A stretch of DNA of 64,000 nucleotides, taken from assembly GCA_946811695.1 (NCBI GenBank), contig OX328124.1, positions 56,905,549 through 56,969,548 on the forward strand. The letters run 5' to 3'. A program made the translations under genes and the position numbers. This stretch comes from Gonocerus acuteangulatus (taxonomy: Eukaryota; Arthropoda; Insecta; Hemiptera; Coreidae). Of this stretch, positions 44,760 through 56,924 are shown in pieces; positions within the stretch are counted from its first letter, which is position 1, and the number at the start of each line of letters is the position of its first letter. The notes under the pieces are model-generated. The model was not told the origin of the DNA and made no database searches. It was given only the letters and a program-made list of their open reading frames with translations.

Positions 44760-45720
44760 AATTTGAAAACGTAGTAAATTAGTGTTTTACTATGCCTTTA
44801 ATTAAGCCATTATGATGAGATATGTGAGCCAAGGTTTTGGTAGTATGAGGAATAGGAGGAATGCGAAATTGATACTTGACCGTGTCAGATTTGGCCCTCG
44901 AGGAGAACATATGGTTTATGTAAATAAAGAGCGATAAATCTGTCGTGTAACATGGAACCGTTGGCCATCAACCTCACAGCCTAATATCGAATAGCGCTCA
45001 GGGGATCCTGTCCCTCCCTATACACTACGATCCTCCTGTGGTGCGTGCTATCATTACATCAACAACTACAAAGTAATGGAGGGTTTGCTACAGTGACATA
45101 ATAACTTTAATTTACAGGACATATACATAATAGAAAGTGATAAATCGATATTCTTTACTTCAAGGCTATGCAATATCTGTAAAAAGGCTTGAAAAGTTCC
45201 TATTTTTATTTAGTAATCTAATTAACAACACCTTGACGTGTTACCGATAATGCACATATCTGATATGTTTAGACAACTTAAGAACTAAATTTTTCAATGT
45301 GTCGCCTTCTACGGAAACAAACCTACACTGTCAGAAATTCAAACACCGTTTTTTTTCGACTGAGGTAGTCTTTTTGAAATATACGCTTAATAATTTTTTT
45401 TAGGCTTTCGAATGAATTCTTTTCACTATCTATTTTAGAGATATTAAAGAAAATATGCGAATAATCCTCAATTGAACATGTTTTTACATAAACATGCCCT
45501 ATGGGGGCAAAAATATTGCGTCATTGGTCGACCGGTATATTATTGATGTAAAGGAGTAGTGTAAATTAATGGGTATAAGCAATTAAGGTACAATTTATTA
45601 CAACCACAATAACTGGGTTTTATGTACTTTCTAAATGACATTTTGGTGATTAAAATGATTTCTCTTTAGAGTTTAAATTAATATTTTAAAACTCTTTCTC
45701 GTTCGTGGAATAACAATGTA
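44760..45720. other. Spacer with a weak R-family trace
   Basis: About 45,350-45,490 loosely resembles the R block (gcttaataa...ctttcgaatgaatt...gagatattaaagaaaat). No gene is supported. The block 44,930-45,060 is GC-richer but unrecognised. Confidence 0.35.
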
Positions 45721-45721
45721 G

Positions 45722-45844
45722 AGGGTTCTCCCGTGGTCTAGTGGCTAGGGTTCGATCCCCACCGGCGCAGTGGTCAAAAATAGCCAAAAAGCGCTCAAAA
45801 CTTGATTTTTTTAAGTATTTTCTCCGAACCCATTCGCCTTCGAC

Positions 45845-45870
<26 letters not shown>
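45722..45870 (+). mobile_element. Rearranged Glu-type SINE head
   Basis: TCTCCCGTGGTCTAGTGGCT is followed almost directly by GGGTTCGATCCCCACCGG, so boxes A and B are brought together by a deletion of the anticodon region. A T run lies at 45,849-45,875. Not a functional tRNA. Confidence 0.55.
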
Positions 45871-45875
<5 letters not shown>

Positions 45876-46124
45876 GCAGTACTCAAGTCAGTGTTGTCTG
45901 CAAAAAAAATGTCTGAAGTGATTCGAGCGAAAAATCGTGTCGTAGTTGAAATATTGTTGAATTCAAACGACAAAAGTGTACTTTATGCGAGTATTTGACA
46001 GATCAATTTCCAATAGCCGATGAGCATATTTCGTTACTCCTAGGGAAATCTAAAACTATTGTGCTGAAATTTAAAAAAAAAGTTGGCTGAGATAGGAGCA
46101 GATGTTTTTTTGTTTTTTAATTGG

Positions 46125-46205
46125 TTTTAACACCCTGAGCCCACGGCTCGTTGGGAAAATTCCTCGCTGCACCCTGGATGTCGGGGCTTCGACACCTTAA
46201 TACGA
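46125..46205 (+). mobile_element. Glu-type SINE body fragment
   Basis: CCCACGGCTCGTTGGGAAAA, TTCCTCGCTGCACCCTGGAT and GTCGG match the body of the copy at 32,726; head and tail are missing. Confidence 0.55.
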
Positions 46206-46354
46206 GATCCCATAATAATTTTCTTTCTTAAGATACTGTGAATGTACTGGCTACCTTCATTGTGAAGTTAAAATATGCTGTGCAGGGTGTTCTATCATTA
46301 TTTTTTGCGCAGTCTGTGATTATACGTATATTTATTTATTTGATATTTTTTTAA

Positions 46355-46470
46355 TTATTTTTTTTTTAATTTACGGCGCACCGACATCTTTGCCATTAGC
46401 GCCGACATCCATGGTGGAGTGAGGAATCTAAGGCGTTAGCCACTAGGCGATGGGGAGATCCCGAGTACAC
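46355..46470 (-). mobile_element. Glu-type SINE, reverse copy with internal deletion
   Basis: On the reverse strand, a head (TCCCCATCGCCTAGTGGCTA) is followed by body (GGAGTGAGG reversed) and tail (TTAGCGCCGACATCCATGG region, GGCGCACCGACATC) into a T run. The box B region is deleted. Confidence 0.55.
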
Positions 46471-46474
46471 CCCG

Positions 46475-46657
46475 AGTATAGTCAATTTATTATTACAAAT
46501 TCACAAGTCTATTTTCGCCCAAACAAGTTCAAATACATATGATAATGTATTGACTACTGTTATATCTTCTTCGCGATATGGACAGGAAAATGGCAAAGGA
46601 ACGAAGAAATGGATTGACTGATATCTGATTGAAGTATACCACGAACCAAGTCTGTAG

Positions 46658-46688
<31 letters not shown>

Positions 46689-47612
46689 TCCGCCCGACTA
46701 GGAGAGTGAATTAGCATTTAGATTTGGTGGGGTTTTATCTCCCCATGCAGATCACACCCTAAGCAAACCTAACGCTACCCCACTTCATCTTAGGAAATTT
46801 TAATCGCTACCGTCCAGATATTTTCCCAGCCATCACATCAATATCCCTCGTCCCTATATTCATCTCTCATACCCAGGTAATTTATTTCCTACGATCAATA
46901 TTTTCTTAAACTCCACTAAATTGGTTATATAACTTAATAAAAATAATAATAATTAAACAGCTATTATAATCGAGCTTAATTGACTGTCATTCACTTTTCC
47001 CTAAGAGTTAAATGAAATGCTGGCCTCAACTAATGGAATCTCATAAAGAACAAGCATTACTAATACTTGACGAATACATAAAAAAATGATATATTAAATA
47101 AATAATTATTAGTACATAGCAGTACATAATTTTTTATTTTTTTTTTTATTTATTAATATTTAACACGAGTATCCCTCATAGCACGAGGAAAGACTTATTA
47201 AATTGAATTAGTCTAACGCCAGTTTAGAATAAACATTTTTGAGCTGGGATCGCTATAAAACAACAGTTATAAACATAACATACTAATTACATGCACATAA
47301 TTGGCACCGTCGATCTTAATTGTATACCATCATGTTTAAAAATCACTTTCAGCCTTTAGACATAGTATTTTCATTCTATAACAGCTCATTTGCAAAATAT
47401 ATATTCAATAGAAGTACACAAGGTTATAATACAAATACAAATTATAACGTACGGGGTAGCTTGTTCTGTGATATACACATCAGAACGATAGTTTTTTTTT
47501 ACATTATAAAATCATTTGGTTTAAAAAATGAATCATTTCCCGTCGGTTGTTATAGAATATTCTGGCAATTTGCCCAGCAGTAATGAAGTCTCCTGCATAA
47601 TTGCGTGTCCTG
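46475..47612. other. Spacer with a poly(A) tract
   Basis: A run of about 27 A at 46,658-46,684. The remaining AT-rich sequence has no supported frame. 46,735-46,900 is C-richer and could be old coding DNA, but I cannot place it. Confidence 0.35.
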
Positions 47613-47613
47613 C

Positions 47614-47686
<73 letters not shown>
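47614..47686. repeat. (TA)n microsatellite
   Basis: About 35 TA units with one AC break, followed by a short GA run. Frames across it are low-complexity only. Confidence 0.9.
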
Positions 47687-47687
<1 letters not shown>

Positions 47688-47689
47688 GC

Positions 47690-49440
47690 AGAACAAGAGA
47701 GAGAGAAAGGTGATTTAAGATGTAATTTAAAGCGTGCTGTGAATAAATGTAACATTGTTTTGCACTCTAATTGTGTACGGATTTGCCCAGTCTGAAAATA
47801 ACCCATCCATTATCTATTCGAATTTCATTAGCAGAAGTTTTTAATTAGATCGGTCAGCTAAACAGTTTTTTTAGATTTTCATTTGCTTACAAATTAGCGA
47901 ATATAACGTTTCCAAGCGATTATTTAAAATTGAAAAAAATCCTGTCCGAGTTTTTCATGATGGATCAATTAGGGAAATGTATGAAAATCGTTTGAGAAAC
48001 CGTGGTATGACGAAAGAGGTCATTTAAAGCCATACAAGATTTTCTAAAAAAAAGTATAATGGAGAAAAAATCAATAAAGAAACGTCACGAAGGGAACAAT
48101 GAACGAGCGATGTAAGGTAGGTAAAGAAATGTAACAATTTTTAAGGCGTCTGTAATCGTTTTCAAGTAAAGCAAATAATACTAGTTTTCCTAACTAATCT
48201 AAGTTCGGGTACTTAGAAACAATTTTATTATTTAAAACTTTTTCTAGATGTTTAATATAGAAACAAATTAAGATATTTAAATTTTGAAAAGAAAGTTTTA
48301 GAAAAAAGAAAAATTATTAACAGACGTGAGTATTCTTGGGATTTTCGTATATTTTCCTAAATATCTTGAAAATGGTGGGGAAATCGTGGTAAGTGGAGAG
48401 TAACCTTTCGAAAGCTTAGTAACTTTTGTACAAAAACGGTTCTAAACACGTTTTAATCGGACGATCTCGGTGAGAAGGAATATTTATATTTTCATCAGTT
48501 CGATTTCACAACAATAAAATCTATTTTGCTGGGAGTTAAATGGAAGCGAAATTAGTAAATATCCCTGCCGGAGATTAAAGAGGAAAATCATAACGATATG
48601 CCAGAATATAACTCGTTTTGTCGTTTACTACGAATTGATTTCATGTACATTTATACAAAAATTAAACTACCATGAAGGAAAAAATGGCGAAAGATCAGTA
48701 TTACTTAAGGAAACCAGAAGTACGCAGGAGGGTCGTGTGGTTAGTAAAGGAGGGACGGGATACGTGCGGTGAAAGTGAGAGGCTCATAGAAGAGAGAAGG
48801 AAAGAGTGAATAAGCTACAGTGGGTAAAGGATGGAATGAGTGAGAGGAAGATAGAAGAAGAAGTAAAAGAGATTTAGAAGAAGACGGGGGATTCAAGTGA
48901 GGGAAGAAGAGTAAACAGACAAATACTCTTTAGATTCCAGCGGCTCATAAATTTTTATAGAGTTTTAGGAAGGGGTGGATGTAGACTCAGTCCGTCGCCT
49001 TGTCCATTCCTCGGAGGGGGAATGACATCAGAGCTTCCTTACACTCATATCCAAAATAAATGTCTTTTGATTAAAAAAAAAAAGAACATTACAACTGGAA
49101 GCACTCCATATAAGAAAACAAACTATTTTCATTAAAACTGCTAGTAACAGTAGGAATAAAATCTATGTATTTTTCATAAATAATTAAAAAAATTAATTCG
49201 TCTTCAATAATATTTCATTGAAAAAAATTATGCTTACAATTATTTATTGTTTTAAGAACTACTTATTTGAGTTGTCAAATATACATACTCACATACACAT
49301 AGATTAATGAAGATTTAGATTTCGGGGTGGCAGAATAACATTTATTTTAATATTCGTTCTAAAAATATAAACAAGCACTGAAAAGTTTATTTCTCGAATA
49401 TGTTCAAAAAAGAAGATAAGCTTAGCCATAACTCATTTTA
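47690..49440. other. Spacer with a diverged R-family copy
   Basis: 48,200-48,490 carries the R blocks in diverged form (GGGTACTTAGAAACAATTTT, TATTTTCCTAAATATCTTGA, CGAAAGCTTAGTAACTTT). A block ending in a short poly(A) at 49,070-49,083 may be an old retroposed end. No gene is supported. Confidence 0.45.
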
Positions 49441-49441
49441 A

Positions 49442-50230
49442 CACTAAAGATTTTATCTTCTAATGTATTCATTCCTTGGGTTCCGGGTTGGATTTGGAGT
49501 CCCAGACCGTCCCTGGGCCCACCCAACCTTTAATTAATTTATTAACCCCAGATAACAACCCTTCGTCGTTTCGACGAATACCTGCTCGGATTTGTAGTTG
49601 TCCTGCGATCAGTGATCACTGTAGGCGGCTAACCTTCCAGATAATCCTCCGGGAGGAAGATAACCTTCGCTTTTGAAAAGTAGCTTCGTCGAAACGACTA
49701 ATAGGTTTTAACTATAGATGAAATATGTTCATCGATTCTTTCCAAAAAGACAATATCATTGGGTATACTAGCCTATTTTCGGAGGATTCATAGATGATCA
49801 TTTGCATTTAAGCATTATATGTGATAGGTACCTCAATAAGCGGCGATAGATCCCGGTAAAATTCCTTACATATTGTGTTCGTTTTGACAATAAATCCATC
49901 TGTATCTGCAGTAGTGAGAGTACTGCGACATCATGGCCTTAATAATGTCCTACTGATGAAATTCCGTAAACGCCGAATGTTAAATAAATTTTTGCTGCTA
50001 AATATTGAGATTTTACAACAATGTTCGGCGAAACGACGAATAGATTACAAAATGGGTACTTGACTCCAGGGTTGTTATGCAGGGTTAATGGGCACCTGCA
50101 AAGTGGAAAATCAGACGGCCGGAGGACAGTACTGACCACACTATCTCCCTAGTGTGCCTCATGGTAAAAAATCAGTGTCTACAGTATCAGCCCCTCAGTC
50201 CCTTACGGTATTGTTTCTTTTTTTTTTTCT
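49442..50230 (+). mobile_element. SINE family 2, 5'-truncated copy split by a MITE
   Basis: Starts CACTAAAGATTTTATCTTCT and continues GGATTTGGAGTCCCAGACCG to ATTAATTTATTAA. After a 539-bp insertion it resumes TTAATGGGCACC...GACGGCCGGAG and CTATCTCCCTAGTGTGCC to a T-rich end. The order matches 33,270-33,540. The tRNA-like head is missing. Confidence 0.78.
49546..50084. mobile_element. 539-bp piggyBac-type MITE (TTAA duplication)
   Basis: Ends are CCCCAGATAACAACCC and, inverted, CCCTGCATAACAACCC, flanked by TTAA on both sides (49,542-49,545 and 50,085-50,088). CCC termini with TTAA fit the piggyBac superfamily. The same near-palindromic motif TCGTTTCGACGA (or variants) occurs near both ends and once inside (about 49,567, 49,687 and 50,032), probably as protein-binding or structural repeats. 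No transposase frame is present. The insertion point in the SINE is exact. Confidence 0.8.
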
Positions 50231-50434
50231 CTTTCTCGAAGTGCTGAAACGTGGTAATTTATGTTCGATTCCGAAGTATCGCGTCATTGAGAACAAGTCA
50301 TAAGCGAATTGTTCTGCCTTCAGGGGGTAATGAAACGTGAAACGTGCTTAAACCAAGGCCGCTCTATATATATCCATGTAAAACCTCGTTTACTTCCACT
50401 CGCTCCTATTAATGTAATCCAATTACAATAGCAA

Positions 50435-50909
50435 CACAGGCGCATACAGAATAAAACAACTGGTCTTTTACAAAGACACCATAGATATATTCTTATGTAT
50501 TTCGACACGCTGAATCCAGCGCGTCGAGCTTTGAAGGTCAAATTTCGTATAAAGTTTTAAGAAGAAATAACTAGAGCTTCACTGGTTTTGAGGGTCGCTG
50601 AATTCGAATCCGAGGTCTGTTTCGCCCCATTGGCGAAAATCAAAGTAATTTTTATGTTTAATTTGCAAAAACTGAATCTGCAGTCGAAAATTCATGTTTG
50701 CAAAAGAGGCATCTTTGTGCTCGAAATGACCTTGATTTCCTCGAAATGAGCTCTGGTTATTTCCTCTTAAACGAAATTTGAGTTTCTAATGCCCTCCCTC
50801 AAACCAGGCGTGCTGGATTGAAATGGACTCCGGATTCGGTGTCGAAATACATAAAAATATATGATTGGTGTCTTTTAAAAATATTACTTTTTTATTTTGT
50901 GTGCCTGTG
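50435..50909. mobile_element. 475-bp MITE of the CAC/TAA family
   Basis: Ends CACAGGCGCATACAGAATAA and, inverted, CACAGGCACACAAAATAAA; similarity runs inward over about 90 bp, through AAGACACCA and TATGTATTTCGACAC. Flanks are CAA (left) and TAA (right), a 3-bp duplication with one change. The subterminal motif GCTGAATtCGAATcCGAGGTC is present as in the coding copy. No coding sequence remains. Confidence 0.82.
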
Positions 50910-50912
50910 TAA

Positions 50913-51674
50913 TTATTAAGCTAAAAAACCTTCCTTATTTATAAAAATATTGCATTAAAAAAAGTAGCAATGTGACCTCTTGTCGATAAACGCGTTTATG
51001 TTCCCGTTTTTTTCTGGGAGCTAGACGGGCTCCTATTGATTTGTGCCATACCTGAGGCGGATTGAGTTGATAAAGGGAATAGCATATAAATGCTAACAGT
51101 CTGGGATCCAGTTTTTCTCATATTCGCCGCTGGTCTAATGGGCTAATGGGATATTTCAATTAATCCCAACTGTGGGGACGGAACGAAAATTGAAAGCACT
51201 GGGGAGTGATACTGTTTTGTTGTAATCTACATATGTATTCGAATATATGTTTATTGACACATTCAAAACGCAGTATATTTGTCTGTACAAATAATTAATG
51301 AATTAAACACTTCGACTGTGATAAACTGCCATCAAACGATTTTTACTGAGACGGTGGTAGCTACATAAAATATTGTGAAAATGAAAGTATTTATTTTTTA
51401 ATATTATCGTTTATTTATATTGGTGGACCCCAACTAAGGCAATTGGCAATTTTTGAAGTTTAAATGGGAACTTCGGAATTAAAACAAAATAATGAATGGA
51501 AATAAATAAGTTACAATAGTTATACAAGAAGAAGATCAGAGGTGGGCATAATTTTATTTATAAATAAAAATTATTCAATAAAAATTATATCAATTCACAT
51601 GTGATCTAAAAAACTTAACGCAAGTAAAATAATTTGCTTCCGATAATTGAAGATTATCAGAGAAAACAGCTATT
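50913..51674. other. 5' flank or UTR of the I-like LINE
   Basis: The LINE 5' UTR must lie here, but I could not fix its start or find a duplication. The stretch 51,100-51,190 (GCCGCTGGTCTAATGGGCT...) is the only less AT-rich part and could be near the start. An internal RNA polymerase II promoter would be expected for this class. Confidence 0.35.
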
Positions 51675-52910
51675 ATGGAACGCTTAATGAATGAAGAAAC
51701 GTCTTCTCAAACGTCTGGGAATACAACTGGAGGTAAACGTTCATGGTATAATGAATCTAATACCATAAATGAACCAACCGAATTTGCACCACGATATTTA
51801 ATAGTTAAGTTAGTAGACAATGGGATGTCCTTCAACCAAATTAATCCGTTTATTATCAACAAATGGGTGAATACATTCTCAAAACACATTTTTGTTAAAA
51901 AGTTGAAACGAGATGGGGTTCTTCTTCTAGATGTTGAACAAACCTCAGTGTCACTTAAGTTACTCAAAGCTAAATTTTTTAATGGCCTTTCAATAGTAGT
52001 GACTCCACATGAAAATTTAAATCACTGTCGTGGAGTATTCTACTGTCGAGATATTGCTGATGCTCCTGATTACGACATTCTTAATGAGCTTTCGGAGCAA
52101 AAGGTAATCAGTCTCAAACGATTGCCGTGTTGCCGGAGAATGAAACATTCTCCTCTATTTACAGTAACAATAGCTTCAACTGTGTTACCTGAGAACCTGC
52201 ACGTTGGCTATCTTTCAGTAAAATTAAGACCTTATATCCCCTTGCCTTTAATGTGCTATCGTTGCTGCACTTTGAATCATCATTCCAAAACATGCGAAAA
52301 AGAGGCGAAATTTGCCAAATGTTCTAAAGCTAAACATGAAGGAGAATGTTCGGAAACAACGTGCTGTTTGTGCCACGAACCTCATTTCTTCAAGAAGTGC
52401 CCAGCCTATCGAAAGGAATCAGAAATCAAGAAAATAGTGGTACTTCAGAAGTTAAGTTATTCTGAGGCAAAAAGAAGATTCAATGAAAACGGCTTAAACA
52501 CATATGCTGAGAAAGCAAAAGCAGGCATCAGCGAACATGCCATTAACAAAATTCTACAGCTAATCGAGAACATTGACAGGAGATTAGGGAAGCTGGAAAA
52601 TAGTCATAAAAGCAATATTCCTCTTGAACATCCTCAATTTCCCAACAATCCTGAGGCAGTTGAACAAGATGTACAAAAGAAGGCTCCTGAAGTAGTAGAA
52701 CTCAGCTCCGAACAACTCAGAAGGAACAAAAAGGACAAGAAACCTTCACTGAAGGGTCCAAATCAACAACCTGTTTCTGCCACGACTTCCAAGACCGATA
52801 AAACTACAGAATTATCGACTAACAGTTCTGGAAGAACAGGGCTCGTCACGAAAAAAACGTGTCACATGAACAGCAACTACACGAGTAATGTATACATATT
52901 TTTAACCTAA
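51675..52910 (+). CDS. I-like LINE ORF1: gag-like protein with zinc knuckles (411 aa)
   Basis: ORF1 proteins of I-type LINEs bind their RNA and form particles in the cytoplasm. The frame is intact from ATG MERLMNEETS. It has a globular region with FAPRYLIVKL and INPFIINKWVN, then a cysteine region near residues 194-245. Knuckle 1 is CYRCCTLNHHSKTC (CX2CX4HX4C). Knuckle 2 (KCSKAKHEGEC) has Phe where the first Cys should be, compared with CSSCNNPKHEGNC in the copy at 61,550. Knuckle 3 is CCLCHEPHFFKKC. A Lys/Ser/Thr-rich tail follows. The stop is 11 bp before the ORF2 ATG. Confidence 0.88.
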   Translation: MERLMNEETSSQTSGNTTGGKRSWYNESNTINEPTEFAPRYLIVKLVDNGMSFNQINPFIINKWVNTFSKHIFVKKLKRDGVLLLDVEQTSVSLKLLKAKFFNGLSIVVTPHENLNHCRGVFYCRDIADAPDYDILNELSEQKVISLKRLPCCRRMKHSPLFTVTIASTVLPENLHVGYLSVKLRPYIPLPLMCYRCCTLNHHSKTCEKEAKFAKCSKAKHEGECSETTCCLCHEPHFFKKCPAYRKESEIKKIVVLQKLSYSEAKRRFNENGLNTYAEKAKAGISEHAINKILQLIENIDRRLGKLENSHKSNIPLEHPQFPNNPEAVEQDVQKKAPEVVELSSEQLRRNKKDKKPSLKGPNQQPVSATTSKTDKTTELSTNSSGRTGLVTKKTCHMNSNYTSNVYIFLT

Positions 52911-52921
52911 ACAAAATAGCT

Positions 52922-55900
52922 ATGTCATTCCTTCAATGGAATATAAACGGCTTAAAAACACATGTTGACGATCTGAAGTACCTGTTACGACAAAAAGAGT
53001 TTGGTATAGCTGGAATACAAGAGACTCACTTAACCCCAGGTAAGGAAATCAATGTCCATGGCTTTTCGGTATATAGGAATGATTACTGTTTGGGAGGAAG
53101 AGCTTGTGGTGGGGTCGCTATACTTGTTAGGGATAACATTTATAGTGAACCTGTCCGATTACTGACTACATTACAGGCTGTGGCAGTCTCAGTTCTTCTA
53201 CCGAACCGGCTTACTGTCTGTTCACTCTATCTTCCACCGAGTCAACCGATAGACGTACATGCCCTACAGGACTTACTTACTCAACTTACTCCACCTGTAT
53301 TAATTCTTACTGACGCGAACGCGCTAAGCGAGATGTGGAATTCCCCATTTACGAACAATCGTGGGCAGCATCTACAACAAGTACTGGAACATTTTGACTT
53401 AATGACACTTAACGACGACTCACAAACTCACTTATGCCCAAGAACTAGTACTCTGTCGAATATTGACATTACTATATGATCACCATCAATATATACACGC
53501 TACAACTGGGAAGTGCTCAATGACACGCTCTCAAGTGATCACTTTCCTATCTTAGTAACACCTATGACTCGAACTCCTCCTTTTCAGACAGAACCAACTT
53601 ACAACACCAAAAAAGCAGACTGGGACTTGTTTAGACTGTATTTAACAGAGCAACTTACTACGAAGGAAATAGACGATATCGACAGCTTAACCGCCGTCAT
53701 ACGTGAAGCAGCTGATTACAGCATTCCCAAAAAAATAAACAACTACCACAAAGTGCCAGTTCCTTGGTGGAATGATGAGTGTAAAACAGCAGTAAATGAC
53801 CGGAAGAGAGCACTTCGTTTATTCCGTAGGCATCCGTCTGACAGGAATCTCCAAGAATACAAAAGGTTGAAAGCAAAAGCTCAATGGGTGATTAGGACTA
53901 ATAAAAGACAGTGCTGGACAGAATTTCTTTCATCAATTAACAGACACACACCATCACATGAGATTTGGGATAGCATCAATAAAATCAAACATAAAAAATA
54001 CAGACAACCAATTACAGGACTCGTACAGAATGGACTTACGTTTATTGACCCGATCGAGATCAGCAATATTTTTGGAAAACAATATGAACAGACTTCTAGT
54101 GACAGAAACTTCACAAAACATTTTCTTGAATTTAAAAATGAGGTTGAACAAACAGAAATACCCATTCTAACTGACTTTGACCACCACATCAATGACCCCA
54201 TAACAGTTAAAGAACTTAATTTGGTACTCAGCAATATCAGACGAACCTCACCTGGACCTGACAAAATTACTTACGACATGTTAAAGAATTTACCACCCCT
54301 GGGCCTTGCTCTTCTTTTAAAGATGTATAATAAAATATTCCTGGACGGAGCATATCCTCACTCATGGAATCAGGCTATTATCGTACCGATTCTGAAGAAT
54401 GGCAAATACAAGAGGCTACCCTCTAGTTACCGCCCGGTGTCGTTGACCAACTGCATATCAAAAATTTTTGAAAAAATAATATGCAAAAGATTGGCCTGGC
54501 TTCTAGAAAGGGAGAATCTACTTTCACCTTACCAATGTGCATTCAGGCCTGGTCACAGTACATTAGACCACATTAGCCGGCTTGAAAACGATATATTAAA
54601 TTCATTTATACAGAAGAAGTTGGTATTAGCAGTTTCTCTGGATTTGGAGAAAGCATTTGATACCGTCTGGCGAAGGACAATAATACATCAGTTGAGCAAT
54701 TGGAGACTTCAAGGTCCAATATTGTCACTCACAAAGAATTATCTACGTAATAGACGATTCCGAGTGAGGATAGGCTCAGCTCTATCAGATGAATTCCTAC
54801 AGGAAAATGGAGTGCCTCAGGGAGGAGTTCTTAGCGCCACCCTGTTCAACATAGCAGTAGATTCGATCAGAGCTTTCATCCCAAATACAGTGACCTATTG
54901 CCAATATGCTGATGACATACTCATCTACACTACATCTAAAGACGTAAATACAGCACAAGACCAACTACAAGACACAATTCAGCGACTTGAACATTGGTGC
55001 TCCTTAACTGGGTTTAAGATTTCCAAAGAAAAATCCAGCTGCATACTATTTACTCGGAAGAGAACATTCCCCAACCCAAGTCTCAAATTGTACAATTACT
55101 ATTTACCAGTAGTAAATACAATTAAATTTCTCGGGTTGGTGTTTGATCGGCGTCTGACTTGGATCCCCCACTTAAAAGAACTCCTCATTAAATCTAAAAG
55201 ATCGCTTAATTTATTGAGGATTCTTAGCAACACAGAATGGGGTGCTGACAGATGCTCTATGCTCACTTTCTATAGAGCATACACCAGGTCACTTCTGGAT
55301 TATGGGTGTCAAGCATATTCATCTGCCAGTAAAACATCATTACAAATATTAGACCCGATACATAACGCAGGAATCAGAATATCCACAGGTGCATTCAGAT
55401 CCAGTCCATGTGCCAGCTTGTATGTTGAAGCCAGCGAGCCGCCATTGGAGTACAGGCGTCAGGAATTTTGTTTAAGATTTTACACCAAACTGAAGTTCCT
55501 AAATACACCATGCACAGAAACATTAACGCAAAACCCATTTATAGCTACTTATAACCGAATGAGAACAAGACAAAGACCACTGAACATCAGAATATTAGAC
55601 TACGCTGTGAACACAGACCTACTGACCAGTCCTACGTACTCACGACGCCAGCAGACTTACTTACCGTGGAGAATAAATAACTTAGAAATTAATACAAATT
55701 TATCAAAATTCAATAAAACTAACCCTCTATCTAAACTGTTTTACAAGAATAACTTTAATTATCTTCTATCGCTGCATCCAGATGCACTCCTAGCATTTAC
55801 AGACGGATCAAAATCTAGAGAAGGCACTGGATCAGCAGCTATAATAGGAAATTCAAAATTTGGCGTCAAATTAAACTACAAATCAACCGTTTTTTCAGCA

Positions 55901-56584
55901 GAATTACAGGGAATACTTTTGGCTTTAAGAAATGTAATTGTAGTTCCAAATAAGACAATCATCTTATGTTCAGATTCAATAAGTTCTCTACTCTCCCTCA
56001 TTAACATATACGAGTCAAACATACTAGTGACAAAGATATTTCAAGAAATACACGACTTACAAACTTACAGCATAAAAGTAGTGCTTTTGTGGATACCCGG
56101 ACACATGGATATCTCAGGGAACACAGAAGCTGACAAATATGCAAAACAAGTTACAGAAACATGTACAGTCGACGTGGAAGAATTGACGGTACAAGACTTA
56201 CACACTAACATAAAAACTTACTTACAAAATGAGTGGCAAAAAACATGGACGAACATGACAAACAACAAACTAAAAGAAATCAAGAAAACAGTTTGTGTTT
56301 GGCCCTCCAGCAACCGATCGAGCAGAAGAGACGAGATCGTCCTTACTCGATTGCGTATCGGGCATACATTACTGACACATCGCCATTTAATGACGAGACA
56401 GGACGGACCAGTTTGTGACATTTGCAACAGAAACTTGACCATAAAACACATACTAACTGACTGCAAAAAACGAGACGGATTAAATCTACCAAACGACTTG
56501 AATGAACTCTTGACGGAAAACAGTCCACACATAAACACAATACTCACTTACCTTAAAGATACAAACATCTACAATCACATTTAA
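52922..56584 (+). pseudogene. I-like LINE ORF2: endonuclease, reverse transcriptase, RNase H; one internal TGA
   Basis: A 1221-codon frame with a single TGA at 53,477-53,479; the frame continues in phase (DITI*SPSIYTRYNW). Endonuclease: QWNINGL, IQETHL and SSDHFPI (about residue 200); the usual GDFNAH is TDANAL here. Reverse transcriptase: SPGPDKITYDML, AFRPGHSTLDH, the catalytic SLDLEKAFDTV, GVPQGGVLSATLF and QYADDILIY (about residue 662). RNase H: FTDGSK (about 960), AELQGIL, CSDSISS and GNTEADKYAKQ with WIPGHMD. The C-terminal finger is CDICNRNLTIKHILTDC. The start matches that of the second copy at 62,677. One stop makes it inactive as written. Confidence 0.9.
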
Positions 56585-56870
56585 AACATACACATTATGA
56601 AATCTGTAAAAATATGTATGACAACGTGAAGTTGCGTAATAAACACAGTTTTTTAAAGAACCTAAAATGTGCAATACACATTCACGTATTACCTCTTTAT
56701 AAATTTTGGAATAATACAATAGTGTAACATTTTTTTTATAAGAATAACTGCAAATACTTATATTTTACTTGTCTAACTGTTACTGGTATCTACGTGGAAC
56801 ATCTGGATAAGAGCGAGTCGCTACATATGCGAGCATTATTTTATTTTAAATAAATAAAATAAATAAATAA
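56585..56870 (+). other. I-like LINE 3' UTR and AT-rich tail
   Basis: About 285 bp follow the stop. The tail is a run of AAATAAATAA units (56,849-56,870), as expected for I-type elements, which end in short A-rich repeats rather than pure poly(A). The exact end is blurred by the AT-rich palindrome that begins directly after it. Confidence 0.55.
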
Positions 56871-56924
56871 AAATACGAATTTATTCGTATATCATATATT
56901 TGAAAATACAAATATAAATAAATT

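Noticed and set aside
46780..46900. Possible endonuclease fragment (LGNFNRYRPD resembles the GDFN motif)
   Set aside because: A single short match without neighbouring motifs; too weak to call a LINE.
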